A stretch of DNA of 64,000 nt, from the NCBI RefSeq assembly GCF_002008365.1, contig NZ_MRDL01000054.1, forward strand, positions 372,001 to 436,000, given 5' to 3'. Shown piece after piece: positions 23,687 to 32,114 of this stretch (position 1 is the first letter of the stretch; every line of letters begins with the position of its first letter). The position numbers and the translations under genes were made by a program. The stretch is from Rhizobium leguminosarum bv. viciae USDA 2370 (GTDB taxonomy: Bacteria > Pseudomonadota > Alphaproteobacteria > Rhizobiales > Rhizobiaceae). Under the pieces are notes generated by a model. The model ran no database searches and was not told the origin of the DNA. It saw only the letters and a list, made by a program, of their open reading frames with translations.

Positions 23687-25207
23687 ATGCCGAACCAAGA
23701 TCAGGGCGATAATCCTTCGGCGGAAAACCCGGCGGCCGGCGAGGCTGCAAGGGCGCCGTGCCCGCCTGCCGGCCTGTTCGGCGGCCTTTCCGGCAAGCTG
23801 CTCTGGCTCACCGTCGTCTTTATCATGCTCGCCGAAATCCTGATATTCTTCCCCTCTGTCGCCAGCATGCGCGTACGCTGGCTGCAGGACAGGCTGAATA
23901 CGGCCGCTGCCGCCGCCATCGTCATCGATGGGCTGCAGCCGGTCGAGCTGCCACGCGCGCTGCAGAAAGAGACCTTGGAGGCGACCGGCACCAAGGCGAT
24001 CGTGCTGCGCAAGGACGGCACCTCGCGGCTGCTGGCGACGACCGATATGCCGACCTCCGTCGACGAATCCTACGATCTCACCGACGTGCCGCCGGTAACG
24101 GCAATCCGCGATGCGCTCGACACGCTGGTTTTCGGCGGCGGCAGGATGATCCGCGTCTATGGTCCCGTCGGCGACACCAATACCGGCGTCGAGGTGGTGA
24201 TGAAGGACAGGCCGCTGCGCAGGGCGATGTTCGTCTATTCCCGCAATGTCCTGTTGCTGTCGGTGCTGATCTCGCTGTTCACGGCGACGCTGATCTTCTT
24301 TGCGATCAACCGCATCCTCATCGGCCCGATCCGCCGGCTGACCGGCAGCATGCAGCAATTCTCCTCCGATCCCGACAACCCGGCCCATATCTATATCGGC
24401 GATGGCGGCCGCGACGAACTGGCGGTCGCCGGCCGCAACCTCACCTCGATGCAGATGGAGCTGCAAAAGACGCTGAAGCAGCAGAAGAATCTTGCCGCTC
24501 TCGGCCTTGCCGTTTCCAAGATCAATCACGACATGCGCAATATCCTGGCGTCGGCGCAGCTGATGTCGGACCGGCTGGTCGATGTCGATGACCCGATGGT
24601 CAAGAGCTTCGCTCCGAAGCTCTTGCGCACCATCGACCGCGCCGTCGGTTATACCACCGAGGTGCTGTCCTATGGCAAGGCGAGCGAATCCGCGCCGCGC
24701 CGTCGCCACATCCGCCTTTTGGAACTGACCCAGGACGTCAAGGACATGCTGGCGATCGATCCGCTCAGCGGCATCGAATTCGCAGAGCAGATCGGCGCCG
24801 AGCTTGAGGTCGATGCCGATGGCGAGCAGCTTTTCCGCGTCATCCACAATCTCTGCCGCAACGCCCTGCAGGCGCTGACGTCGCCGGGCGAGGGGGGGCC
24901 GGGCTCCGTCAGGCGCATCACCGTCTCCGCCCAGCGCGTCGGCAGCGTCGTCAGCATCACGGTGGATGATACCGGCCCCGGCATGCCGCTGAAGGCGCGC
25001 CAGAACCTCTTTGCCGCCTTCCGCGGCTCGGCCCGCTCCGGCGGCACCGGCCTCGGCCTCACCATCGCCCGCGAACTGGTGCTTGCCCATGGCGGCACGA
25101 TCGCGCTGGTGGAAAAACCGACGGTCGGCACACAGTTCCGCATCGAGATCCCCGATCGCCCGGTTTCGCTGGAGGATTACCGCAGCCGGACGCACATCGA
25201 AAAGTGA
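23687..25207 (+). CDS. Membrane-bound sensor histidine kinase
   Basis: 506 aa. Two membrane helices, at about 37-58 (LLWLTVVFIMLAEILIFF) and 186-207 (VLLLSVLISLFTATLIFFAI), bracket a periplasmic sensor domain. A HAMP segment follows (INRILIGPIRRLTGSMQQF). The phosphoacceptor is His281 in KINHDMRNILASAQL, a HisKA variant. The ATPase domain shows LCRNALQAL, VDDTGPGMP and GGTGLGLTIARELV. No partner response regulator is next to it. It is the last gene before the tRNA-Arg. Confidence 0.92.
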   Translation: MPNQDQGDNPSAENPAAGEAARAPCPPAGLFGGLSGKLLWLTVVFIMLAEILIFFPSVASMRVRWLQDRLNTAAAAAIVIDGLQPVELPRALQKETLEATGTKAIVLRKDGTSRLLATTDMPTSVDESYDLTDVPPVTAIRDALDTLVFGGGRMIRVYGPVGDTNTGVEVVMKDRPLRRAMFVYSRNVLLLSVLISLFTATLIFFAINRILIGPIRRLTGSMQQFSSDPDNPAHIYIGDGGRDELAVAGRNLTSMQMELQKTLKQQKNLAALGLAVSKINHDMRNILASAQLMSDRLVDVDDPMVKSFAPKLLRTIDRAVGYTTEVLSYGKASESAPRRRHIRLLELTQDVKDMLAIDPLSGIEFAEQIGAELEVDADGEQLFRVIHNLCRNALQALTSPGEGGPGSVRRITVSAQRVGSVVSITVDDTGPGMPLKARQNLFAAFRGSARSGGTGLGLTIARELVLAHGGTIALVEKPTVGTQFRIEIPDRPVSLEDYRSRTHIEK

Positions 25208-25329
25208 CAGGGTTTCGCAAGGCGCGGCCGCAAACAGGCAAAGACGCGATTTTTTCAGAAATGCTCTTGCATTGTCCCGAAGGACGTTTTAGAGGATCGC
25301 CACGCAAGCGGCACCGCCGCATTTTGCAC

Positions 25330-25406
25330 GCACCCGTAGCTCAGCTGGATAGAGCACCAGACTACGAATCTGGGGGTCAGGAGTTCGAATCTCTTCGGGT
25401 GCGCCA
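25330..25406 (+). tRNA. tRNA-Arg (anticodon ACG)
   Basis: 77 nt folding as a full cloverleaf. The acceptor arm GCACCCG pairs with CGGGTGC, and the D arm contains AGCTCAGCTGGATAGAGC. The anticodon stem CCAGA/TCTGG encloses CTACGAA with anticodon ACG, and the T arm contains GTTCGAATC. The 3' CCA is encoded (25404-25406). It reads CGU and, after deamination of A34 to inosine, CGC/CGA. tRNA-Arg genes are frequent island integration sites; unrecognised accessory-type genes follow. Confidence 0.97.
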
Positions 25407-25464
25407 TTCTTTATAGCGATTGTGGGTGGCAAATAAGGGCCAGTATGAGGCGCTCGCAGTGACT

Positions 25465-26241
25465 ATGCTCATTGCCTCCATGGACCACAGTCCTCAAGAA
25501 ATACCCAATCATCGTGACGTTTGGCACACTTCCGCTCTTCTGGTGTCTGTCAGCGCCGAACAGTGGGGTTGGGGCGAGACGCTTGGACCGTTGCTAAATC
25601 CACAAAGAAAGAAATTGCGGAAATGGGCGGCAAGGCGCGCCGATCGTTACCGAAGCGAGTTTCGTCGGCAGTTTCCCATGGTGTTGGCGGGTAGCAGCGT
25701 CTTCGCCCTTGGGCTAAGCGTTCAGGGCGGAACAATAATTGATTCCTTGCCCGAGTTGATTGCCCAAATGGGTCTCGATCAGAACCTACGTGTTTCGGGA
25801 CAACAAGTGACGATCGTCGGCCTAGCGTCCGGCCCGAACTTTACCATCTCTACCGTTCAAGCCGCATCCGTCATTTATCTCATGCACTTTATCTGTCGTA
25901 TGCACGCGTTGATTCGCGATGAGCTGCGCGACGGTGAAGGAGCCCAATTCGTATCATGTGATTGGCAAATCAGTCCGGACAATTTCCCTCTTGGAGTTGA
26001 TGGACCGATGGCCGCCTTGTTCTCCATTGCGGCAAACAGTGCTGCGAACCTGCGTCTAGTGAGTGGCAATCTCAGAGTATTGACCCATTATCTTCATGGC
26101 GATCCGGGGGTCGATGTCTGCGACAACTTAGCGGGAATGTTAAAGGATGATCTAGCACGCGGATCGTGCACCCTTGAATGCTTTGAACGCCCTACAATGG
26201 GCGGCATGTACTGGGAAATTCATTCTGCCGATAACGTATAG
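25465..26241 (+). CDS. Hypothetical protein (258 aa) immediately after tRNA-Arg
   Basis: Not recognised. The frame is open from a TTG at 25420, only 14 bp beyond the tRNA; ATGs at 25465 and 25480 are possible and none has a convincing ribosome binding site, so the start is uncertain. The N-terminal third is rich in Arg/Lys/Trp (RKKLRKWAARRADRYRSEF) and is followed by a glycine-rich hydrophobic patch. The C-terminal half is of mixed composition (FVSCDWQISPDNFPLGVDG). Base composition is visibly lower in GC than the flanking core genes, suggesting acquisition. No motif supports a function. Confidence 0.6.
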   Translation: MLIASMDHSPQEIPNHRDVWHTSALLVSVSAEQWGWGETLGPLLNPQRKKLRKWAARRADRYRSEFRRQFPMVLAGSSVFALGLSVQGGTIIDSLPELIAQMGLDQNLRVSGQQVTIVGLASGPNFTISTVQAASVIYLMHFICRMHALIRDELRDGEGAQFVSCDWQISPDNFPLGVDGPMAALFSIAANSAANLRLVSGNLRVLTHYLHGDPGVDVCDNLAGMLKDDLARGSCTLECFERPTMGGMYWEIHSADNV

Positions 26242-26566
26242 AAGCAGGACGCAGCAATGACACTGCGTGCCGCTGATAGCGCTAAGGCTGCGCGTATCAT
26301 AGTGCGCCAGCAAGATGTGGTTGCAGTTTCATCCTCTCCGGTGGGCACTGGCGGCATTACGTGCCCGAGCTGGGTAAAAGCTTTTCAAATTCCGTCTCTG
26401 TGAAATCTCAATTCGACAACGAGACGAGAGGTGCCCGGCCAGGCCTTGCTTGTGCGATATAAGACGATGAACAGCGCCGACGCTGCGGTCATCGCTCGCT
26501 GGAAGCCGCCGCGTCGCGCTTCCTTCGTGGAGGCATCAAGCCGAACAATAAACCAGGCATGTGGCC
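26242..26566. other. 325-bp gap with no supported gene
   Basis: Between the unknown gene and the DUF982 gene. A minus-strand frame (26385-26672) crosses it but overlaps the DUF982 gene in another frame and has no family resemblance. No tRNA, repeat of the families seen elsewhere in the window, or clear terminator was found. Confidence 0.5.
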
Positions 26567-26812
26567 TCATTCCTTGATCGGGATTCCGGCTTCGATCGCC
26601 GCTTCGATGAACGCCTGCCGCGCCTCTTCCCGGTTTCGTTTGCCCGACATCACATCCGCGCAAACCGCACAAGCCCTATCCAAGGCGGGACCCTCTTCGG
26701 TCGGCCAGTCCTCAACCAGCGCCCATGTTGCGGCCTGGGTCGTCTGGATCACCACCCACTGATCCGGGCCCTCAAGGGCGAGCGTCACCGGTTTCTTCCA
26801 AATGGTCTGCAT
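26567..26812 (-). CDS. DUF982 domain protein
   Basis: 81 aa from the ATG at 26812. It matches the pattern of the DUF982 family, which is strongly expanded in rhizobia and agrobacteria. It has a tryptophan plus PVTLALEG near the start, WVVIQTTQAATWALVEDWP in the middle, a conserved small helix with ACAVCADVM, and REEARQAFIEAAIEAGI at the end. Function unknown; members are small soluble proteins, many on plasmids. The upstream extension to 26854 is not family-like. Confidence 0.8.
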   Translation of the reverse strand: MQTIWKKPVTLALEGPDQWVVIQTTQAATWALVEDWPTEEGPALDRACAVCADVMSGKRNREEARQAFIEAAIEAGIPIKE

Positions 26813-26983
26813 GATCTCAGGATCTCCGCTGCGTGCTCTCTGTAGGCTGCTCACATAGCGCGGTTGATCCAGCGTGGCGAGGTGAAGGGATGAACGAGAT
26901 GCTTTTCTTAATCAGTGAATTGCTGGGATATGCTTTTCGAAAGGGGTTTCGTGCCGCCGTTTTACGCGCTTATGCGGAGCCTC

Positions 26984-27505
26984 CTAGAATTCCTGCACGA
27001 ATTCACACGCCAGCAAGGTTTTGCCTGGCAGGGCGTCGCCTTGGCGGGCAACGATGGAGACCTTTCCGGGGCCGGCCATTCCGGGTTCCGGCTGCAGATC
27101 TGCCGGCAGCTCGCGCGAATAGCCCTTGGTGGCTGTGCCGAGCAGATCGGAGGTCTCCGGCTTCAAACCGTATTTCAAGGCCAGATCGTCAGCGCGCTCG
27201 CCCTCGATCAAGACGCCAACAGCGTTGCTTGCAAAGAAAATCTCGGTCGACTTAAAGCCGTCGCGGTCTATCTGGTTCGGGAGTTTGTAGATCGCCGCGC
27301 CCAAGGATGACGTGTCCGGCTTGGCCAGAGCTTCCACGACATCATAGATCTTCATTGCCGATGTCATCGTATAGGGTGGCTTACAAAGGGCTGCGTCAAA
27401 GAATTTGTCATTGGCCGAATCGGCAAGAACCGGTCCGGCCTGAAATGCCGCAAAAGCGACGCACGCAGAGAAGGCGGCGTAACGAATGAATTGAGCGTTG
27501 TGCAT
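26984..27505 (-). CDS. Hypothetical exported protein (173 aa)
   Basis: The ATG at 27505 has AGGA eight bases upstream and opens a signal peptide (YAAFSACVAFAAFQAGPVLA then DSAND). The mature part is about 145 residues with two cysteines (ALCKPPYT and LLACEFVQEF) placed to form one disulfide. I do not recognise a family. It is flanked by other unrecognised genes and divergent from the two-gene unit at 27666. Confidence 0.65.
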   Translation of the reverse strand: MHNAQFIRYAAFSACVAFAAFQAGPVLADSANDKFFDAALCKPPYTMTSAMKIYDVVEALAKPDTSSLGAAIYKLPNQIDRDGFKSTEIFFASNAVGVLIEGERADDLALKYGLKPETSDLLGTATKGYSRELPADLQPEPGMAGPGKVSIVARQGDALPGKTLLACEFVQEF

Positions 27506-27665
27506 GGAATATTCCTGAGAATGCTGTAGCGGGTTGGTAGTCGTGCAATGCATCCGGATGCTTAGGGGATTCGAAGCAATTGTGCTACCTTAAGTTTACC
27601 TCTCGACATTTTCGAAAGGGCTGCCAAATGTTTAGCGGAAGGTGGCGGTGGAGACGGAAATTTAA

Positions 27666-28466
27666 ATGACGTCACTCACCCAGGCGCAAATCGCCAAATT
27701 TCAGGGCATCGCAGGCAATGCTCCATCGATTTCACCAAGCGATCCAAAGTCTCTTCTCAAGGCCACGGCTAGCCTGCTGGATGAAGACGATCTGCAGAGC
27801 ATCGCGCGTGCTGACTACGGCAACGACACCCATGAACATCTCACCCAACTCGTTGACATCGTCCGGCTGTGCGAATTGCCCTCGCCATTGAAATGGCATC
27901 CCCGTGAGGTTCTGGAACTGACCCGGTGGTCTGAACCCGAACAACAGGATCCCGGCATGGCGGCGAGACTATCGAGGCAGTGCGCGTTCGCGTGCACGGT
28001 TCTCCTCGTCTCCTATGGCGATCCGCGCAACGCGGGTGCTTCTTATGGCAGCAACCAGACACTCATAAGCTTGGTCGGCAGCCTGGAAGCGCTCGGGTTG
28101 GACGTCGAGGATGAGGTTCTGTCGCTGTTATCCTGGCTTATTCCGCGCCTGCCCGAACATGAAGCGGGAGAAATCCCCTTCTTCGGACTGGCCATGCTGT
28201 GGTTCGCGCTCGGCAGCAGGCACCAATGGAACGACGCAGCACTTCTCGGTCTCTGCGAGTGGATCATGGTCACCGAGGAGGCAGCCAGGCGCCGCAAATC
28301 CATCGTCTTGGGCGCAAGCGGATCGTGGCTGGTTTCGGGAACTGGCTATGACACCCATATCGACCGGTGGCAGAAATTGGGGCGAAAGCTGGTGGGTCGG
28401 CTCGACATGCGTGACGGCCCGGACGTCAGAGAGGCAGTTCTACTGATCGGAGCGATGCTGACATGA
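27666..28466 (+). CDS. Hypothetical protein (266 aa), first of a two-gene unit
   Basis: Soluble, mostly helical by composition, acidic, no signal peptide. Recognisable stretches such as EVLELTRWSEPEQQDPG and LIPRLPEHEAGEIPFFGLAMLWFAL do not match a family I know. It overlaps the next gene (Sel1/TPR protein) by ATGA, so the two are coupled. Pairs of a helical protein and a Sel1-like protein occur as immunity or adaptor genes near toxin loci, but no toxin gene is visible here. Confidence 0.65.
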   Translation: MTSLTQAQIAKFQGIAGNAPSISPSDPKSLLKATASLLDEDDLQSIARADYGNDTHEHLTQLVDIVRLCELPSPLKWHPREVLELTRWSEPEQQDPGMAARLSRQCAFACTVLLVSYGDPRNAGASYGSNQTLISLVGSLEALGLDVEDEVLSLLSWLIPRLPEHEAGEIPFFGLAMLWFALGSRHQWNDAALLGLCEWIMVTEEAARRRKSIVLGASGSWLVSGTGYDTHIDRWQKLGRKLVGRLDMRDGPDVREAVLLIGAMLT

Positions 28467-29020
28467 CTGCGTCCAATGAGGAGATGGCCCAACAATTGTA
28501 CAAACAGAAGCGTTATAAAGAAGCCCTCCCTCTTCTGGAGGAGGCCGCAAATGCCGGATCTGCCTGGGCTCATGGAGTGCTTGGTTGGATGTATTGGTAT
28601 GGCCACGCTGTTCGAAAGGATAGAGATCGATCGCTTCACCACTACCAGCTGGCCTATGACGGCGGAGACGAGTCCGCTGCAAATCCTCTTGGGCTCAGCC
28701 ATTTCGACGCGGGACGCGCCCAACTCGCGCTGGAATGGTTCCGGAAAGATCGCCATTACCCGATATCGTCGCTCTATTGGCAATACAGGACGATCGAGGC
28801 GCATCCCCATTTGGCGCGATATGCCGACGAAGCCGACGAGATTCTGTTGGAAGCAGCCGATAGCGGCCACCTGTTCGCGAAACGCGATGTGGCGTTTCGA
28901 ATGATGAAAGGGCACAAGCGCTTCGGGACACGACTCCAGGGTTTGTTTCTATGGTTGGGTGTCTATCCCGATCTGTTCCGTCTGGCTCGTGCCGATTCAT
29001 ATGATGAACGGCTTCGCTAA
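28463..29020 (+). CDS. Sel1-like/TPR repeat protein (185 aa)
   Basis: Begins in the stop codon of the previous gene. Two to three helical hairpins of the Sel1/TPR kind are visible: AQQLYKQKRYKEALPLLEEA, then AWAHGVLGWMYWYGHAVRKD, then SLHHYQLAYDGGDESA. Later EADEILLEAADSGHLFAKRD looks like another repeat. Such repeats mediate protein-protein contacts. No signal peptide, so cytosolic. A dispersed palindrome follows directly after the stop. Confidence 0.75.
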   Translation: MTASNEEMAQQLYKQKRYKEALPLLEEAANAGSAWAHGVLGWMYWYGHAVRKDRDRSLHHYQLAYDGGDESAANPLGLSHFDAGRAQLALEWFRKDRHYPISSLYWQYRTIEAHPHLARYADEADEILLEAADSGHLFAKRDVAFRMMKGHKRFGTRLQGLFLWLGVYPDLFRLARADSYDERLR

Positions 29021-29067
29021 AGCATGTCGCGCAAAACTGTGCAGCGGTTTAGCGACCGTGACATGCG
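29021..29067. repeat. Dispersed palindrome, second GCATGTCGC copy
   Basis: GCATGTCGCGCAAAAC is followed by TGTGCAGCGGTTT and then GTGACATGC as the right arm, closely matching the copy at 8355-8399. It lies between convergent genes, starting 1 bp after the Sel1 gene. Confidence 0.75.
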
Positions 29068-29108
29068 CAAAACCAAAGACAGAGGCGCGGACGACACAGG
29101 TGGCGCCC

Positions 29109-30587
29109 TCATGGGCGTAACCGTACGAGAATCTTGGCCCCGGGAACCCTCAGCTGTTCCGCCATCGCTTCCAAATCTTTCCTATCCGTTTCCGCCAGAA
29201 CGATGTGACCATCCATGATCGGCTCCCTCATCCAGGGTTCCATGACGACCTTGTCGTTGATCAGCATCTGCGTTTGTCGTCCCAATACCGCTTGGGTGAA
29301 ATCGCGGAATGTGACGGCGCTTTCCGGGGTGAGCTCGATATTCAGGCCATGGTCGTAGGACACGGGGGACAGGGTTACCTCCGCACTCTTCACCTCAACC
29401 GAGACAGGCGCGATCGCCTTGGCCGCGTCATTGTCTGCAGCAACGGTTGTATCTTGCGATGCCGTCGGTGGGGCAGGCGGTGTCGAAAGCTCATCCAGGA
29501 TGCTCGGCCCGGCCTTGGCCGATGGCAGCGGCTCGATATGCAAATCGGGCGTCTGCAAGTCTTTTGCCGTCAGCACGGTGGGAAGCTGCAGGCTGGCCGG
29601 TATATCCTCGCGTTTGATGTGGGTGTATGTGCGCAACGTCGTCCCTCCTGCCGCGACAGTCACGATCTCCGACGCTTCGAGCGTCGAGCCATCGTTGAGG
29701 GACACCACGAGCTCGACGCTTCGGTTCTTGCTGGCGCGTTTGAGGGAAGCCAGTTGATCGGCCGTGAGGTTCTTTGCCCGCTCGGCAAAGTTGCTCATCA
29801 AATTTGCGATCGCCGGCTGCTGCGACTGGCTGAAAACTGCGGCGTCGGCTTCCTCCGACAGGGAAAGGGTTGCCGTGCGTGCGGTTGCGTCGGTGGATTC
29901 CAGGGTCCAGCTCGACGTCACCGGGACATTGACGCCGCCATAATCTTCGTCTCGCGAGGTCGCCGAGGCCTGACCAATCTCCATGGTCTCCGCCCGATAG
30001 GATTGCCCCGTGGCAAGCAGTTGCGCCTCCGGCACCAAGGCGGCAACAATCTGAAGAGGGTCTGCCTCCAGCTTGGCGATGATGTCATAGACCCCGCTTT
30101 CCGCCGCCGCGGGAACTCCATCCGGTCCATTGGCCGCCATCTCCCGCATGTGCGTCACGATCTGATCGACACCGGAGAGATCGCGCGGGTTGCCGTTCAG
30201 GTCGGTTTCGAGTTCGAGCGCAGCGGTGCCATAGGCCGTGAGGGAATTCCGATAGAGCAGGTTCATCTGATAGCTGTCGGCAAGGCCCGCAATGCCTTCC
30301 GGCAAGTCGGCGCTGAGGGACCAGCGAACCCGCATGCCGTCTTCATCCCGCGACAGGACCGTCATACGTTGGCGAAACGCGCCGCGCATCGTCATGGCCG
30401 AGGCGCCTGGCTTGTCGAACCAGAACGACATATCGGTCTCGGTCGCTTTTTGAACGCGGTAGCTGCGCTCGACGCCCGTCGCCGGCGCGTAGCCCGGGAT
30501 CTCGATGCCGCCGGCAGACCACGCCGGATGGGAGAGTGTGAGGCACAGGCAAAACCAGGCAAATCTCTTCCAGTGCGGTGATGTCAT
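29109..30587 (-). CDS. Large exported protein with SecD P1-head-like C-terminal domain
   Basis: 492 aa from the ATG at 30587, opening a signal peptide (RFAWFCLCLTLSHPAWSAGG). The first 330 residues are rich in beta-type and Thr/Ser segments, with no family I can name. A Pro/Thr/Ala-rich linker (STPPAPPTASQDTT) follows. The last 80 residues (LNIELTPESAVTFRDFTQAV, then QTQMLINDKVVMEPWMREPI and DGHIVLAETDRKDLEAMAEQ) follow the pattern of the periplasmic P1 head of SecD. In SecD the equivalent reads as lT..vG..laivlDg.v...P.i...I. The membrane helices of SecD are missing, so it is not a translocase. Function unknown. Confidence 0.75.
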   Translation of the reverse strand: MTSPHWKRFAWFCLCLTLSHPAWSAGGIEIPGYAPATGVERSYRVQKATETDMSFWFDKPGASAMTMRGAFRQRMTVLSRDEDGMRVRWSLSADLPEGIAGLADSYQMNLLYRNSLTAYGTAALELETDLNGNPRDLSGVDQIVTHMREMAANGPDGVPAAAESGVYDIIAKLEADPLQIVAALVPEAQLLATGQSYRAETMEIGQASATSRDEDYGGVNVPVTSSWTLESTDATARTATLSLSEEADAAVFSQSQQPAIANLMSNFAERAKNLTADQLASLKRASKNRSVELVVSLNDGSTLEASEIVTVAAGGTTLRTYTHIKREDIPASLQLPTVLTAKDLQTPDLHIEPLPSAKAGPSILDELSTPPAPPTASQDTTVAADNDAAKAIAPVSVEVKSAEVTLSPVSYDHGLNIELTPESAVTFRDFTQAVLGRQTQMLINDKVVMEPWMREPIMDGHIVLAETDRKDLEAMAEQLRVPGAKILVRLRP

Positions 30588-30774
30588 GCGTGCAGGGCCT
30601 CTGAACATTGAGGGTTGTGGGGCGCCGTCCGGCTGCCGGCCCGCGAGCATATTTGCATATGAAGAGGATGGGTAGTGCCGTTGCCGCAATAATCGTTTTG
30701 CGCGAAACTGCTTCAGGTTTTCAAGATTGAGATCAGGAGATCAAGGCTCAGCTTCTTCGGCTATAGGGTCTCTC

Positions 30775-31164
30775 TCAACCCCCTTCGGATTCTCTTTTCC
30801 ACGACGCGCCGTTGCAAATGATATAGGAGCATTCGTCCTTATTGCCCTCATCCCATCCCGGCCAGCAGATCACGACGCGATGGAATTTGGCGTTGCAAAG
30901 CCCGTGGTTTGCCAGCGCACGCGGATCATTCAAGAAATAGGGGCTTATGGCTTTGTCGCGGGTCCATTCAGGCACCGCCTTCCAATCAGCGGCGCCACCC
31001 TCATCGCTCAAGGGGGCGACCTGGCAAGACTTCCAGTTGGACAGCACGATGGTCTGATCGCAGGGAAAGGCTTGGACAGCGCTTGCCAGTAAGATCGAAA
31101 CCAATGCCGACAATCGCCGGATGCAAACGACCACGCTCTTCTCCCCCATACCGCTTATTCGCAT
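30775..31164 (-). CDS. Hypothetical exported cysteine-rich protein (129 aa)
   Basis: From the ATG at 31164 the start reads MRISGMGEKSVVV. A hydrophobic export segment (LSALVSILLASAVQAFP) leads to a mature domain of about 95 residues with six cysteines (PCDQTIV, WKSCQVAP, HGLCNAKF, VVICWPGW, DECSYIICNG). That suggests three disulfides in a small periplasmic or secreted domain. The ORF is open to 31230, but the ATG at 31164 gives the cleaner signal peptide. No family recognised. Confidence 0.6.
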   Translation of the reverse strand: MRISGMGEKSVVVCIRRLSALVSILLASAVQAFPCDQTIVLSNWKSCQVAPLSDEGGAADWKAVPEWTRDKAISPYFLNDPRALANHGLCNAKFHRVVICWPGWDEGNKDECSYIICNGASWKRESEGG

Positions 31165-31441
31165 CGTGCTTCTACCCCCGAGATTCATTGCAGGGATCCT
31201 AGCAGAAGGGACTGGATAATAGAAGATCATAACTAAGAATATTTTCCTAGTTCATGGATCGTTCTTGCGCTAGGTTTGCCGCCATTGCAACCATGGACTG
31301 TCAGATGTTGAGCAAATTTTTTCTCAGAGATGAGATGATGGTGTGGACGAGCTTTGGCCGTCACGCGCTGCATGAACGGAGTTCCCGCAACAGGCTCCGG
31401 AGGGCGGGCGGATACCGATCGACAACACGGGCGAGGGGCTG

Positions 31442-32056
31442 ATGGCGGAATTCAACCCTCGCGACAAAAGTCGAACCAGTCAGGGAAAGACGCGGGCAAT
31501 GGTGCGCAAGCATATCGCTCCGCCGAGCCGGACGGATGACGGTAGCCTTCGCTGGCAATGGTTCACCATTCAGTTGCTGGAATCTGCGGCCTTCACGACA
31601 TTGAGTGCGAATGCCTGCCGCGCCTTCTTCCGCATCGTCATCGAGCACGCGTCGCACGCCGCCTTGGAAAACGGCAAGCTTGTCGTGACCCATCCTCAAT
31701 TCGTGTCTTACGGCGTGACCGGCGAATATGTAGCCGATGCGATCGATGAGCTCGAATATAAGGGGCTGATAAAAGTTCGCCGCGGCCGGGCGGGCAGCGG
31801 TGTCGCGCATCCCAACCGGTTCACGCTGACTTTTGTCGGTGACCATGAAGGCGCGCCACCCACCGACGAGTGGAAGCGATGCACGGCGGAAAGGTGCCGG
31901 AAATGGTCCGAGACCGACCGCAAGATTGCCGCCGACAAACGCGGGCGCGTCGGCAGGAAGAAAAAATCCCACTTCGGAATCCCGAAATTCCCCCGCTTCG
32001 GGATTCCGAAATCCGCCGCGCTTCGTGAGGTATCGACAGCGAGAAACGTTGAATGA
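31442..32056 (+). CDS. Hypothetical winged-helix-like protein with basic repeat tail
   Basis: 204 aa; GAGGGG lies just before the ATG. The middle (AFTTLSANACRAFFRIVIEH, then GVTGEYVADAIDELEYKGLI and KVRRGRAG) has the shape of a replication-initiator or regulator winged helix: a helix pair followed by a strand-rich turn with basic residues. The C-terminal 50 residues are very basic and contain the repeat FGIPKFPR-FGIPKSAA, encoded by two palindromic DNA repeats. Similar rhizobial proteins with C-terminal DNA-encoded repeats occur on accessory replicons. A DNA-binding or replication-related role is inference. Confidence 0.6.
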   Translation: MAEFNPRDKSRTSQGKTRAMVRKHIAPPSRTDDGSLRWQWFTIQLLESAAFTTLSANACRAFFRIVIEHASHAALENGKLVVTHPQFVSYGVTGEYVADAIDELEYKGLIKVRRGRAGSGVAHPNRFTLTFVGDHEGAPPTDEWKRCTAERCRKWSETDRKIAADKRGRVGRKKKSHFGIPKFPRFGIPKSAALREVSTARNVE

Positions 32057-32089
32057 TTTCAATGTCGCAACCAATTTCGGGATTCCGAA
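31973..32089. repeat. Array of three 14-bp near-palindromes TTCGGRATYCCGAA
   Basis: Copies at 31973-31986 (TTCGGAATCCCGAA), 31997-32010 and 32076-32089 (both TTCGGGATTCCGAA); the first is the exact reverse complement of the other two. The first two lie within the 3' end of the gene at 31442 and encode its FGIPK repeats. The third is 20 bp beyond its stop codon and followed by an AT-rich stretch. Spacing is 24 and 79 bp. They look like protein-binding sites, possibly for the encoded protein. Confidence 0.6.
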
Positions 32090-32114
32090 GTGCTATATAG
32101 ATCTTGGTGGGGAG

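Noticed and set aside
23540..25195. 551-codon minus-strand frame
   Set aside because: Antisense to the histidine kinase gene at 23687-25207; translation is Arg/Asp/Gln-rich without any family pattern.
25204..25416. 70-codon frame containing PVAQLDRAPDYESGGQEFES
   Set aside because: This is the well-known false translation of a tRNA gene; the tRNA-Arg at 25330-25406 explains the sequence.
26385..26672. 95-codon minus-strand frame next to DUF982
   Set aside because: It overlaps the DUF982 gene in another frame and has no recognisable family; could be a remnant, but nothing supports a gene call.
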